Source: VXRD01 sp965242535 (lineage in GTDB: Bacteria; Latescibacterota; UBA2968). Taken from it: a DNA stretch of 64,000 nt. The translations under genes and the position numbers were made by a program. Below are positions 1-8,467 of the stretch, one piece after another. Position 1 is the stretch's first letter; every line of letters starts with the position of its first letter. A model generated the notes under the pieces. The model was not told where the DNA came from, made no database searches, and saw only the letters and a list, made by a program, of their open reading frames with translations. Where the stretch lies: positions 3,844,001 through 3,908,000 of the forward strand of contig OZ251458.1 of assembly GCA_965242535.1 (NCBI GenBank), given 5' to 3'.

Positions 1-567
1 GTCATGCCCGCGATGACGCAGTCGGTCAAGGCGGTCGACGGCGTGGTCAAACCCCGACAAATCGCCCTGATGATGGGGGTGTCCATCGCCGTGGGCTACG
101 TGGTGTCCATCGCCAATACCCTGTATTTGGGCTATGCGTATGGCGCGTACAATCTGGGCAACATGGGATTGAAAAACGCTGCGCCGGGCGCGTTCAACAA
201 GGCGATCAACGCCATTCGCAACCCGATTCCCATGGGCGGCAAAGGCGGCTTGGCCCTGTGGGCCGTCATCGGTGCTATCGCCATGGCCGCGTTCACGCTC
301 GCGCGCTATTGGCTACCGTGGTGGCCCCTGCATCCGATTGGCTTGGGCATCCAGGGCAACTACGGGGTGACGAAAATCGTGTTTTCCATCGTGATCGTGT
401 GGGCGGTCAAGTCGCTCCTGATGAGCATAGGCGGCGTGAATCTCTACGAACGCGCCAAGCCCTTTTTTATCGGGCTGATCGCGGCACAGGCGTTTAGCAC
501 CGCGCTGGTCTTCGCCATCGACTGCGTGTGGTTCCCCGCGCGCGGGCACAATGTGCATAATTATTAG
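1..567 (+). CDS. C-terminal part of a multi-span membrane protein, DUF6785-like (partial)
   Basis: The reading frame is open from the first base, so the gene very probably starts upstream and only about 188 C-terminal residues are seen; the ATG at position 4 is unlikely to be the true start. Several hydrophobic segments are visible, with a WWPLHPIG motif about two thirds along, followed by a K-x(9)-GG-x(3)-Y-x(4)-PFF-x-GLI pattern. From memory of the family, this matches the C-terminus of the DUF6784/DUF6785 integral membrane proteins of Planctomycetes and Latescibacterota, whose function is unknown. It ends with TAG. Transport is a guess from topology only. Confidence 0.65.
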   Translation, partial: VMPAMTQSVKAVDGVVKPRQIALMMGVSIAVGYVVSIANTLYLGYAYGAYNLGNMGLKNAAPGAFNKAINAIRNPIPMGGKGGLALWAVIGAIAMAAFTLARYWLPWWPLHPIGLGIQGNYGVTKIVFSIVIVWAVKSLLMSIGGVNLYERAKPFFIGLIAAQAFSTALVFAIDCVWFPARGHNVHNY

Positions 568-600
568 TCGCCCACGAATCCGCACGCACGGGTCAGGGGG

Positions 601-858
601 TCAAATCACGGGGAGTTGAGAGAGATGGCAAAATTCAATGCCATCGTCCAAATCTTCCCAATAAATGGCAAATCCCCCCGGTTCGATTGACCAGTTGGCG
701 CGTTGTTCATCGGTTGCCCTGTATAACCAATCCAGCCAACGCACGTCGTCCAACCGGAGGCGCGTTTCTCGCCCATCGCTCAATGAGACGCACAGGAGGT
801 CATCGTCAAACCGCACGCCCGTTGCAATGACTGGCTTTTTACCGAGAGAAGTAAGCAT
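601..858 (-). CDS. DUF2442 domain protein
   Basis: This 85-residue protein has the DUF2442 pattern: a V-x-F-D-D-D-L strand, a DGR motif, W-L-D-W-L before a short acidic helix (ATDEQRANW), then G-F-A-I-Y-W-x-x-L-D-D-G-I. The family is often encoded directly after a DUF4160 gene and is suspected to act in two-gene toxin-antitoxin-like modules, with no established biochemistry. Its ATG overlaps the last codons of such an upstream partner (839-884), and a GAGGAGG ribosome site lies inside that partner's tail, so the two were translationally coupled. The upstream partner is now destroyed by a mobile repeat. Confidence 0.75.
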   Translation of the reverse strand: MLTSLGKKPVIATGVRFDDDLLCVSLSDGRETRLRLDDVRWLDWLYRATDEQRANWSIEPGGFAIYWEDLDDGIEFCHLSQLPVI

Positions 859-884
859 TCCAAGCCTCCTCTAACTGTTCTAAA
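839..884 (-). pseudogene. C-terminal remnant of a DUF4160-like gene
   Basis: On the minus strand a frame ending in TAA at 839-841 reads LEQLEEAWNAYFSR before its stop. This is the typical DUF4160 tail (a Leu/Glu helix, then EAW-x-x-Y-F). Upstream the frame runs straight into the terminal repeat of an IE400 element, whose outer end TACTCTG starts at 885. About 15 native codons remain. The 20 bp overlap with the downstream DUF2442 start supports a former gene pair. With so few residues the family call rests on the tail motif plus gene context. Confidence 0.5.
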
Positions 885-1290
885 TACTCTGTCAAATTAA
901 GTCATTCTCAATTTTGATACGCACAAATCAGCACCTGCATGGCTCGCTTTTCTAAAGCGTTTGGTCCTAAAGCCTCGTGGGTTGCCTTTGATGCCTTCGG
1001 CGACCTACTTTTTTTTAACAGCAAAAAAAAGTAGGCAAAAAATGCCGCTCTCATACGCCGAGGGGCTTGCACAGCGCAAAGCGCTTTTGTAATCGCACGA
1101 CATGAGACAGCCTGCGAGGTGGGTTGCAAGATGAATATTGATTGCGAGACGGACTTGCGCGCTGTGCCTGATGGCTTTCCTTGAGGGGGTTTTAAGATGG
1201 CATGTTGGGCGATGGCTTATTTGAGGTACGGCATCACGGCCGGCACGTTCTTAGAAGATTGATATTCCAAATTATTTCATTTACAGAGTA
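885..1290 (+). repeat. IE400 copy 1, complete MITE-like element (406 bp)
   Basis: Most complete copy of the IE400 family. It begins TACTCTGTCAAATTAA and ends with the imperfect inverse (TTCATTTACAGAGTA), so it has terminal inverted repeats of about 20 bp and no credible gene. Internal landmarks shared by all copies, in order: GCTCGCTTTTCTAAAGCG, a hairpin of CTACTTTTTTT paired with AAAAAAAGTAG (about 1001-1035), CGCCGAGGGGCT, and GAGACGGACTTGCGCGCTGT. It occupies the whole gap between the DUF4160 remnant and the HAD gene. No obvious target duplication is visible here. Confidence 0.8.
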
Positions 1291-1328
1291 TTCATCTCTG
1301 AAAATTTTGATCTCATCCGGAGGGGCAG

Positions 1329-2024
1329 ATGGAAAAGTTTGAGCAGGTACGCGCACTGACATTTGATTTGTTCGGTACGATTTTGGACTTGGGCGGCAGT
1401 TTGACGCCGTTCATCGACGAGATGTTAAAAGAGAAAGGAGCCGATATAACCGCCGATGCGTTCTGGGAACAATGGCGCTATCGGCAGCGGTTGGAGCAGT
1501 TTCAGGACACGATCATGATGCTCGGTCACGGGGGCTATTTGGAGACCGTGCGGCGGGCTTATGTGTATGTGCTGGCGCGAAACAAAATCGAAATGTCCCG
1601 CGGGGAAGTGAAGGCATTTCTCGCGTGCTGGTGGGAGCTGAAGCCGTTTCCCGAAGTCCGAGCGGGCCTGGAGAAATTGCGGGCGCGTTACCAACTGGTC
1701 GGTCTGTCCAACGGGGATCCGGCCTTTCTCGATCACTTGGCGAAAAACCAAATTCAGTGGGATTTTGACGATGTCATTTCCGCGACCACGATGGGCGCGT
1801 TCAAGCCGCATCCGGCGGTGTATCGCCGCGCCGCGCAAATCCTAGGGCAGGAAGTGGGCGAATGCATGATGGTCTCGGCCAATTCGTTCGACGTGGTGGG
1901 CGCACGCGCATGTGGCTTTCGCGGGGCGTACATCAACCGCTACGACCTGCCCTATGAAGACTCGCCCTATCGCGCCGATAGAACCGTCGCGGATTTCACA
2001 GAACTGGCCGAAGAAATCGCATAA
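1329..2024 (+). CDS. HAD-superfamily hydrolase (haloacid dehalogenase type II-like)
   Basis: 231 residues with all four HAD motifs. Motif I is FDLFGT near residue 13, where the first Asp is the expected nucleophile. Motif II is LSNGD, motif III is the Lys of AFKPHP, and motif IV is represented by ANSFDVVGARACGF. The helical cap between motifs I and II and the SNGD signature are typical of the 2-haloacid dehalogenase (type II) subgroup, but the substrate cannot be read and a phosphatase role is possible. A GGAGGGG ribosome site lies 6 bp before the ATG. argG follows 79 bp downstream on the same strand. Confidence 0.8.
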   Translation: MEKFEQVRALTFDLFGTILDLGGSLTPFIDEMLKEKGADITADAFWEQWRYRQRLEQFQDTIMMLGHGGYLETVRRAYVYVLARNKIEMSRGEVKAFLACWWELKPFPEVRAGLEKLRARYQLVGLSNGDPAFLDHLAKNQIQWDFDDVISATTMGAFKPHPAVYRRAAQILGQEVGECMMVSANSFDVVGARACGFRGAYINRYDLPYEDSPYRADRTVADFTELAEEIA

Positions 2025-2103
2025 CCCGTCAATTCCTCGCGCAATCCGGCGTATGGCAAAGCGATTGCGGACGAAAAAACACAAGCTCAAAAAAAGGAAC
2101 ACG

Positions 2104-3345
2104 ATGACATTAAATGATCTGCGCGGTAAGACGATAGCCCTGGCCTCGTCGGGGGGGTTGGACAGTTGCACGGTGACGAAGTGGTTGGCGGATCGCGGCG
2201 TGCAGGTGGTCAGCCTGACCGCGGATATCGGGCAGCCCGATGAGGTGAATATCGACGATATTCGCAAACGCATGCTGGCCTGCGGCGCGAAAGAAGCCGC
2301 GTTGATCGATCTCAAAACCGATCTGGCAGACGCGGGCATTGCGATGTTGATCGGGCAAACGCGCTACGAAGGCGGGTATTGGAATACGACGGGCATGGCG
2401 CGCTACGTCACCACGCGGGGGTTGTTGGACGAAATGAACCGCCGCGACATCGATGTGCTCGCGCACGGGGCGACCGGGCGAGGCAACGATCAAGTGCGCT
2501 TTCAACTCGTCGCCAATATGTGCCAGCCGGGCGTTGCGGTCTATGCCCCTTGGCGCGATCCGACGTTTCTCGACATGTTTGGCGGGCGGAAGGAGATGAT
2601 CGACTTTTGCAATGCCTACGATTTGCCGATCACCGCGACCTACGAAAAACCCTATTCCACGGACGCCAACTTTTTGGGCCTCACGCACGAGGCGGGCAAA
2701 CTCGAATCCCTGGATGTCGCCGCGGAGTTTATCGAACCGGGCATGGGCGTGTTGCCCCATCGGGCACCGGACAGACCCGAATTGTTTCGCGTCAGGCTCA
2801 ATGCGGGGCGCCCGGTGCAGATCAACGGCGCGGATGTCGATGCGCTAACGGCGATCTTGCGCGCCAATGAAATCGGCGGGCGAAACGGCATTGGCATCGG
2901 CATTCACACCGTGGAAAACCGCTTTGTGGGCATCAAATCGCGCGGCGTGTACGAAAGCCCGGGCCTGTGCTTGCTCGGCACGTGTTACGAGTTTTTGATC
3001 CAGCAGGTTTTGGACCGCAGGGCGCGAAGATTTTACGACTCGATTTCCGCGGCCCTCGCCGAACAGATCTATCAGGGCTATTACTGCGATTTGGCGACGC
3101 AAATGATGCGCGGCGCGCTCGCGCCCGTGGCGAAATTGCTGACGGGCACCCTAACGGTCGCCGCGTACAAAGGCACGGTCCTATTCCACTCCTCGCAAGA
3201 TGTGCCGCACTCCCTGTATTCCGAAGAAACCGCCTCGATGGAAGATGTGGGCGATTACGACCACCGCGATTCCGAGGGCTTTTTGAATGTCCTCGGCGTA
3301 GGCGCGAAAGCCCAACACGCGGCGGGACAGATCGCAAGGGAGTGA
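2104..3345 (+). CDS. argG: Argininosuccinate synthase
   Basis: 413 residues. Joins citrulline and aspartate with ATP to give argininosuccinate, the penultimate step of arginine synthesis, in the cytosol. The N-terminus carries the N-type ATP pyrophosphatase loop ASSGGLDSC near residue 14, and the middle has the family motif AHGATGRGNDQVRF. Length fits the family (about 400). The frame is open far upstream, but the start chosen at 2104 follows an AAAAAGGAACACG ribosome site and gives the usual N-terminus MTLNDLRGKTIALASSGG. No argH or other arg gene is adjacent. A bidirectional terminator hairpin follows at 3413. Confidence 0.93.
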   Translation: MTLNDLRGKTIALASSGGLDSCTVTKWLADRGVQVVSLTADIGQPDEVNIDDIRKRMLACGAKEAALIDLKTDLADAGIAMLIGQTRYEGGYWNTTGMARYVTTRGLLDEMNRRDIDVLAHGATGRGNDQVRFQLVANMCQPGVAVYAPWRDPTFLDMFGGRKEMIDFCNAYDLPITATYEKPYSTDANFLGLTHEAGKLESLDVAAEFIEPGMGVLPHRAPDRPELFRVRLNAGRPVQINGADVDALTAILRANEIGGRNGIGIGIHTVENRFVGIKSRGVYESPGLCLLGTCYEFLIQQVLDRRARRFYDSISAALAEQIYQGYYCDLATQMMRGALAPVAKLLTGTLTVAAYKGTVLFHSSQDVPHSLYSEETASMEDVGDYDHRDSEGFLNVLGVGAKAQHAAGQIARE

Positions 3346-3412
3346 CGAAACAAACCAAGCGGTTTCGCAATAAAAACTTGATTCGGCATCTCGGCTTGAA
3401 CAAAAAAACAAA

Positions 3413-3447
3413 AAACGCGGCTGCAAAGGCCGCGTTTCTTTTTTATT
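3413..3447. terminator. Rho-independent terminator between convergent argG and sagB-like gene
   Basis: A perfect 9 bp stem, AAACGCGGC paired with GCCGCGTTT, with a 7 nt loop is followed by CTTTTTTATT on the plus strand and preceded by A-runs that give a U-tract on the minus strand. It can serve both argG and the convergent dehydrogenase gene; on the minus side it lies at the very end of that coding region. Confidence 0.85.
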
Positions 3448-4183
3448 TGCCTACGGATCCAAAATATACGGCGAAGTGTTCGACGCCGTCGAGTTTGAGT
3501 GCGCGGTTCAACTCGTCATCGTTAAATGCGGCGCTGGTACACGCGCGGCAATTCACGGCCATCGCGCCCAAGTACAAATTTTGCCCCACATGGCCTGCGT
3601 CCAAGTGGATGTAGCGATACCCCCTATCGCCGTAGCGCCACGTCATGCGTGCGATCACCGCTGTCCAAATCAGCGTGGCGGCACTCGTCTCGATCAGTTC
3701 CGGTTGCAAGGTGGCATTTGCAATCCGATCCCCGATCTCCTCGGAGCACTCAATCGCGCCCAAGGCGTGTCCCAGTGCCAAATACCGGTACAACCCTCGC
3801 TCCAAATCCTGCACCTTGTCGACCACCACATAGGTCTCAAATGCGTGACGCGCGCCCGCCGATGGCACGGTGCGAAACGTCTCGCCCTGCGCGACCTCCT
3901 TCACGCCCTGCGTTGCCCAAAGCAAATACGCCAACTCGTCCAAACGCATGGGATCGTCCAAAAACACCCGCTCGCTTTCGCGCTCGTCAATGGCCAGGCG
4001 CAAATCCATGTCCGCGGTTTCGATTTGATCGGGCTTCGGCAACGGCACGGTCTCGCCCCGATACGGCAACTCGGGCATCGGCGGCGGTTCTCGGCGCGCC
4101 TGCCCCGTCGGCTCCATGTTCTTGAATTGCGTGCGCCGCATAAATTCCTGCCCTACGTGCGGACGCCGTTTGCGTTTTGCCAT
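3443..4183 (-). CDS. SagB/ThcOx-type nitroreductase-fold dehydrogenase
   Basis: 246 residues. The core shows the FMN-dependent nitroreductase pattern of the SagB family: R-x-S-x-R-x-F near residue 70 (here ERESERVF), LSYLLWATQG-like LAYLLWATQGV, the RTVPSAGARHAFETYVV stretch, YRY, and the late GHVGQNLYLGA helix. Relatives oxidise azolines in peptide natural products, but many stand-alone copies in environmental bacteria have no peptide cluster and no known substrate, as here. The N-terminal 35 residues are basic and proline-rich, outside the conserved core. The downstream sterol-reductase-like gene is on the same strand, upstream in transcription by 22 bp, so co-transcription is likely. Confidence 0.8.
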   Translation of the reverse strand: MAKRKRRPHVGQEFMRRTQFKNMEPTGQARREPPPMPELPYRGETVPLPKPDQIETADMDLRLAIDERESERVFLDDPMRLDELAYLLWATQGVKEVAQGETFRTVPSAGARHAFETYVVVDKVQDLERGLYRYLALGHALGAIECSEEIGDRIANATLQPELIETSAATLIWTAVIARMTWRYGDRGYRYIHLDAGHVGQNLYLGAMAVNCRACTSAAFNDDELNRALKLDGVEHFAVYFGSVGK

Positions 4184-4205
4184 TGAAGTGCCTCCTTCGT
4201 GCTGG

Positions 4206-5531
4206 CTAAAATTTCAAGCGCGGAAGAATGCGCGTGGGGACGAGGCGGCGGTATTCATCCCAATACGCGCCGTATTTTTGCTGGCAACGCTCTTCGTCTC
4301 GCCGGGCGCGATGCACCAACAAAATCGTCAGAACAATCACGTAAAAATAGGGCAGGATGTGCGAAAACAGGGCGGGCACCGTCCAAAAGAAGGCCGCCAA
4401 AATTTCCGGCGCGTAGTGAAAGTGCCGCGCCACGCCCCACCAACCGGACGCCAACAAAACGGTCTCCTTTTTCGACCCGTCTTCCGCACGATACTCGGCG
4501 ACAATGAGCCGCGGCTTTTTCCCCCAGATCGCGCATTTGCCGCCCGTTGCCCGAACGACCTGGCGTTGCCTATCGGCAAAGTAGTTGATCATCACCGCCC
4601 CCACGCCCAAGGCCGCGATCCCGGCGGACCACGGCATGCCGAGCGGATGCGGATGATGCACCAAGTACAAAATGGGCGATGTGTAAATCGCCGGCACCCA
4701 TACCAAACACCCCCAGCAAATCATGAATCCGGCGCGGTCGTGCATGATGTCAATTGAACAGAGATAACCCGTTTCCCAAACGAAAAATTTTACCAAATAA
4801 GTCAGCATGACGATCAGGGCCACCACCATCGAATCGCTCAACCCCCCGAGCTCGGCCTGCTTCGCCGCAAACGACAACGCGATGATCGGCCACCCCATCA
4901 TGCCAAAGCGACAATTTGTGAACATCTTGACGTCCCAGCCCAAGATGCGCGGGTACAGTTCCGTTCCCCAGTAATAATCGAAAATAAAATTGCCGCTCAG
5001 CCCTCCGTCCGGCCCAGAGGGAAAAAACCGGCCCTTGCAGTACAGCAACAAACAGAACGCCAAGCCCAAGACATTCAACGCGCCGATAATGCCCGCAAAG
5101 TTGTCATAGACGATCGTCGGCTCGAACCAATGGAACACAAAGCCACCCAAAAGGAACGCGCCCAGCGAGATCAAGAAACACGCCAAGCCATTGGCGCGGT
5201 ACACCGGCACGTAGCCCTTCGGCGTGGTCGGCCCGCAAAAGCGCGGCCCCGGCACCACGCGCATCAACAACAACTGCACCGCAGCAAAAGTGCCGATGAT
5301 TTTCCAGCCAGCCGCCGTGCCATAGACGACCGGTTCCCATGCTGACGCCAGTTCCGCAAAAAAACCGACGGCGAGGACCTGCTCTGCAAAGGATGCCACC
5401 GAGCCTTGGTATTTCACGTTGATCTCCCACACCAACAAGGCCGTCGAGGGGCAACAAATCAGCAAGAACAGCGGTGCCAGCGTGTAGTGAAAAAGATGCC
5501 GTGTCCTATTCTTTATCGCTCGAGTATCCAT
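4206..5531 (-). CDS. DHCR7/ERG4-family sterol reductase-like membrane protein
   Basis: 441 residues from the ATG at 5531 (a TTG at 5582 is an alternative). About ten hydrophobic segments are present, and the second half follows the eukaryotic 7-dehydrocholesterol reductase pattern closely: NF-x-FDYYWGTELYPRI, FTNCRFGMMGW, LSFAAKQAEL, ETGYLCSIDIMHDRAGF, then near the C-terminus ASGWWGVARHFHY, LPYFYVIVLTILLVHRA, RDEERCQQKYG and W-x-x-Y. These are the NADPH-binding and catalytic signature regions of the ERG4/ERG24 family. Bacterial members are known but sparse. The physiological substrate is unknown; no squalene or sterol synthesis gene lies in the window, so a host or environmental sterol is as likely as an endogenous one. 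Confidence 0.85.
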   Translation of the reverse strand: MDTRAIKNRTRHLFHYTLAPLFLLICCPSTALLVWEINVKYQGSVASFAEQVLAVGFFAELASAWEPVVYGTAAGWKIIGTFAAVQLLLMRVVPGPRFCGPTTPKGYVPVYRANGLACFLISLGAFLLGGFVFHWFEPTIVYDNFAGIIGALNVLGLAFCLLLYCKGRFFPSGPDGGLSGNFIFDYYWGTELYPRILGWDVKMFTNCRFGMMGWPIIALSFAAKQAELGGLSDSMVVALIVMLTYLVKFFVWETGYLCSIDIMHDRAGFMICWGCLVWVPAIYTSPILYLVHHPHPLGMPWSAGIAALGVGAVMINYFADRQRQVVRATGGKCAIWGKKPRLIVAEYRAEDGSKKETVLLASGWWGVARHFHYAPEILAAFFWTVPALFSHILPYFYVIVLTILLVHRARRDEERCQQKYGAYWDEYRRLVPTRILPRLKF

Positions 5532-5621
5532 CTGTCCGTCCCGTTTTCGGCGCGTCCGCTCATCGCTCCCCAAAAAAATCAACGTAGATTTTGCACGGAA
5601 CTGCGAAAGACGTGGCGTGGG

Positions 5622-5990
5622 GTATGCATGACTCGCTTTTCTAAAGCGTTTGGTCCTACAGCATCGTTTGTTGCCTTCGATGCGTTGGCTACGCCTGTGC
5701 CTACGGCGTGCGGCGACCTACTTTTTGTCAACAGAGAAGACGCGAATAAGCGTCTAAAGAAAAGTAGGCAAAAAATGCCGCTCTCATGCGCCGAGGGGCT
5801 TGCACAGCGCAAAGCGCTTTTGTAATAGAACGACATGAGTCAGCCTGCGAAGTGGGTTGCAAAATGGATGTGGGTTGCGAGACGGACTTGCGCGCTGTGC
5901 TTGATGGCTTTCGTTGATGGACTTTTGCGAGGGCACGGTTGGCGATGGTTTCTCTGAAGGACGGTGGAACTGCAAAGCGATCCCAATGCT
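5622..5990 (+). repeat. IE400 copy 2, truncated at both ends
   Basis: Carries the IE400 landmarks in order, including the CTACTTTTTGTC / AAAAGTAGGC hairpin arms around 5717-5769 with an extra GAAGACGCGAATAAGCGTCTAAAG loop seen also near 44289. Its right end is of the IE430 type (CTCTGAAGGACGGTGGAA) but stops before the terminal repeat. It fills the space between the sterol reductase start and the beta-helix gene end. No gene is seen in it. Confidence 0.7.
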
Positions 5991-6012
5991 AACCGCATTA
6001 TCCCCATGCCGT

Positions 6013-7605
6013 CTATTCGTCCATCTGCGCTTTGGTCGCCACTGCGCGCACGGCATTGATGCCCAGCCGGTCTTCGAGTTGTTTCAAGTACAAACTGCGC
6101 GGCCGCACCTTTTGCCCGTGCGATTCCCAATGGCCCGCCGCGCGTTTGTGGCGCCCGTCTCGCTTCTCGCCGATGCAACCGATGGCGTAGTTTTGCGAGG
6201 TCGGCGGCTTCTGCACCACAAAACTCTCGGCCTCGCAATTCCACAACACCTTTTGAGCGCCCGCCCAACCGTGCCCCGTGCCCGAGCTTTGCCTGTCCTG
6301 CACATTGATGGCATTGCCCTTTACGACCACATTGTCAAACAGCGTGCCCACGGACCAGCGGTGATGCGGCCCGGTGTCGGAATGCGCGACATCTGCCACG
6401 CAATCGACAAACGCATTTGGCCCCGGCACCCGTGCGTGCAACACGTAATCGTGCCGGCCCCGTCGGGTATAACACCGCTGCACCAGCGACAACTGCCCGT
6501 GAATGGGGAACGAATACCGCCGGGAACCCGTGATGAGCGACACCGGATCCAAACACTGGCAATCCTGCACGGTCATCCACTTGGCGTGCGATCCGACCGT
6601 CACGCACGCATACCCAAAGTGAACCGAAGTCACATTGCGCGCCCACGCATTTTGCACCTGCGAAAACGCGACAAAATTCCAAGCGTGGTCTTCATCGACA
6701 AATTCCCCTGCGCGCCGCGGGTCTTTTAATTGCGGATCAAATTCCGATACGCCGCGCAAATGCTCGATGCCCACCTGTTCGATTCGCCCGGGATACGCGT
6801 ACTCGTACACCCACCCGCCGCCGTATTCGCGTTCAAACGCATTGCCCATCGGCGCGTCAACCGTCAGCCGGTTGCCATCGATCTCGGTCACGATGCGGTC
6901 AAATCGCAAATCGTAAGTTCCCGGTCGCCATTGCCGAACCTCGGGATGGGCCATCTCGATGCGATCCATCCCTATCGCCGCGATCCATCCCGCCGTGCTC
7001 GGACGGTGTACGATCACCGCGTCGCCCACTTCAAAATGAGACGCATCCGCGACCTCAAACGTCCGCGTGCCAACCGCGACGTATTCATCGACGATCGCCT
7101 GCCGCGTTCCTTCTACCTCTCGCGGCCCTCGCCCCCGCCCTTCAAATCTGATCGAGGTGCGCTGCCCTTTCCCGGTGGCGATCAACGCGGTGCCGTCTTC
7201 GCCTGCGCCCTCGCCGCGCAACACCACGCCACTCGCCCGGACGTGCAGCGTGCCGCCAATCCGATATGCCCCGCGCTTGAGCAACAACGCCCCGCGAAAC
7301 CCATCGGCGTCCAATGCGCGTTTGGACACGGCGTCAATCGCGGCTTGCAACCGCTCCGTATCATCCTCTTCCGCGCTCGGATGAACCACCATCACCACCG
7401 GCACATCTGGCAGGGCGACACCGCCGCCCATGTACCCACAATGCGAAAAATCGGGGATCGCGTTCCCCCGTTCATCGGGCGCGTACACCAACCGCCCATC
7501 GGCTCCGGGAAACACCGACTTGCTGTAATTCCCCTCGGCCCGCACAGTGCCGACGCACACCAAAACCATCGCCAATACGCTCAAAAATCCGACAAAGTAA
7601 ATCAC
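6013..7605 (-). CDS. Secreted right-handed beta-helix (pectate-lyase-fold) protein
   Basis: 530 residues, starting at a GTG with an AAGGAGGTCGTC ribosome site. Residues 1-23 form a signal peptide ending VRA. The protein then has a typical pectate-lyase-fold opening (SVFPGADGRLVY, a D-D-T-E-R-L-Q-A-A-I-D-A substitution of the DDT-x-AIQ-x-AID pattern, then GALLLKRGAYRIGGTLHV) and continuing beta-helix coils up to about residue 460 (for example NVTSVHFGYACVTV). The family includes polysaccharide lyases and glycoside hydrolases acting outside the cytoplasm. Catalytic residues cannot be assigned from sequence alone, so the substrate is open. Confidence 0.75.
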   Translation of the reverse strand: MIYFVGFLSVLAMVLVCVGTVRAEGNYSKSVFPGADGRLVYAPDERGNAIPDFSHCGYMGGGVALPDVPVVMVVHPSAEEDDTERLQAAIDAVSKRALDADGFRGALLLKRGAYRIGGTLHVRASGVVLRGEGAGEDGTALIATGKGQRTSIRFEGRGRGPREVEGTRQAIVDEYVAVGTRTFEVADASHFEVGDAVIVHRPSTAGWIAAIGMDRIEMAHPEVRQWRPGTYDLRFDRIVTEIDGNRLTVDAPMGNAFEREYGGGWVYEYAYPGRIEQVGIEHLRGVSEFDPQLKDPRRAGEFVDEDHAWNFVAFSQVQNAWARNVTSVHFGYACVTVGSHAKWMTVQDCQCLDPVSLITGSRRYSFPIHGQLSLVQRCYTRRGRHDYVLHARVPGPNAFVDCVADVAHSDTGPHHRWSVGTLFDNVVVKGNAINVQDRQSSGTGHGWAGAQKVLWNCEAESFVVQKPPTSQNYAIGCIGEKRDGRHKRAAGHWESHGQKVRPRSLYLKQLEDRLGINAVRAVATKAQMDE

Positions 7606-7672
7606 GACGACCTCCTTGAATCACGGCCCCTACCCACAGCGGGAAGACGTCCCCCATTCGCTGGCGGGAGGG

Positions 7673-8131
7673 TTAGAGAGATATGGCCTCGTATTGCGGC
7701 AGCGCATTCAAAAAGCGATAGGAATTTTTCGCTTTCTCTATCGCGCAACAATAATGTTGCAACCCATTCGTAACGACGAGATACGCGGCTTGCACCACCG
7801 CGTTGTATCGCCCGATTTGATCGAATACCCGCTGCGTGATTTTGACCTCGGGCGCCTTGCACTCCCCCATCAGCAGGGCCTCGCCATTCGCATCGTACAC
7901 GAGCACATCGGCTCGGCACTGCATCCCCTGAAACACAAACCCCGTTTCGATCGCCGTGCGCCCCTTTGGAAAGCCCAAGCCCTCGGTCAAATACCGCACG
8001 AAGTTCTGCCGCACCCATTCCTCGGGCGTCAACGCCACGTACTTTTGTCGCAGGGTATCCAAAATCATCGCGCCCCCATCGCGGTTCACGATGTCAAATC
8101 CGGATGAAATGGGGAAGTTCAATGTTTTCAT
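7673..8131 (-). CDS. HsdR N-terminal-domain protein (PD-(D/E)XK-like), stand-alone
   Basis: 152 residues from the ATG at 8131. It contains E-E-W-V-R-Q-N-F-V-R-Y-L, GYP-like GLGFPKGR, then CRADVLVYDANGEALLMGECKAPEV, where the D and E-x-K form the PD-(D/E)XK nuclease core pattern, and finally FDQIGRYN. Small proteins with this type I restriction N-terminal domain (HSDR_N_2) are common in Bacteroidetes and relatives outside any restriction operon, and their role is unknown. No hsdM or hsdS is present. A repeat (IE400 copy 3) begins about 15 bp before its start codon, and no good ribosome site is visible. Confidence 0.7.
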   Translation of the reverse strand: MKTLNFPISSGFDIVNRDGGAMILDTLRQKYVALTPEEWVRQNFVRYLTEGLGFPKGRTAIETGFVFQGMQCRADVLVYDANGEALLMGECKAPEVKITQRVFDQIGRYNAVVQAAYLVVTNGLQHYCCAIEKAKNSYRFLNALPQYEAISL

Positions 8132-8146
8132 AACGGGACAAACCAT

Positions 8147-8467
8147 TCAATACCTGCATGACTCGCTTTTCTAAAACGTTTGGTCCTAAAGCATCGTTTG
8201 TTGCCTTCGATGCCTTCGGCGACCTACTTTTTTTCAACAGCAAAAAAAAGTAGGCAAAAAATGCCGCTCTCAAACGCCGAGGGGCTAGCACAGCGCAAAT
8301 CGCTTTTGTAACAGAACGACATGAGACAGCCTGCAAGGTGGGTTGCAAAACAGAAGTGCGTTGCGAGACGGACTTGCGCGCTGTGCGTGATGGCTTTGTT
8401 TGATGGGCTTTTGGGAGGGTACGGTTGGCGATGGCTTATTTGATGTATGGCATCACGTCTGTCACGC
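8147..8467 (+). repeat. IE400 copy 3, both terminal repeats missing
   Basis: Runs from ACCTGCATGACTCGC-like sequence to GTCTGTCACGC, the point where the longer copy at 60.3 kb continues with GCTTAAAAAATTG. The hairpin around 8224-8253 is intact. Its last bases contain the TGA stop (8462-8464) and the last alanine codon of the adjacent lolC-like gene. Confidence 0.75.

Noticed and set aside
908..1129. Recurrent 60-90 codon minus-strand frames inside every IE400 copy (peptides with APRRMRAAFFAYF)
   Set aside because: They follow the repeat DNA, differ in length between copies, have no ribosome site and read through hairpin stems. The conservation is of DNA, not of a protein.
1912..2103. N-terminal extension of argG
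   Set aside because: The open frame overlaps the HAD gene and has no family similarity. The start at 2104 has a ribosome site and matches ArgG proteins.
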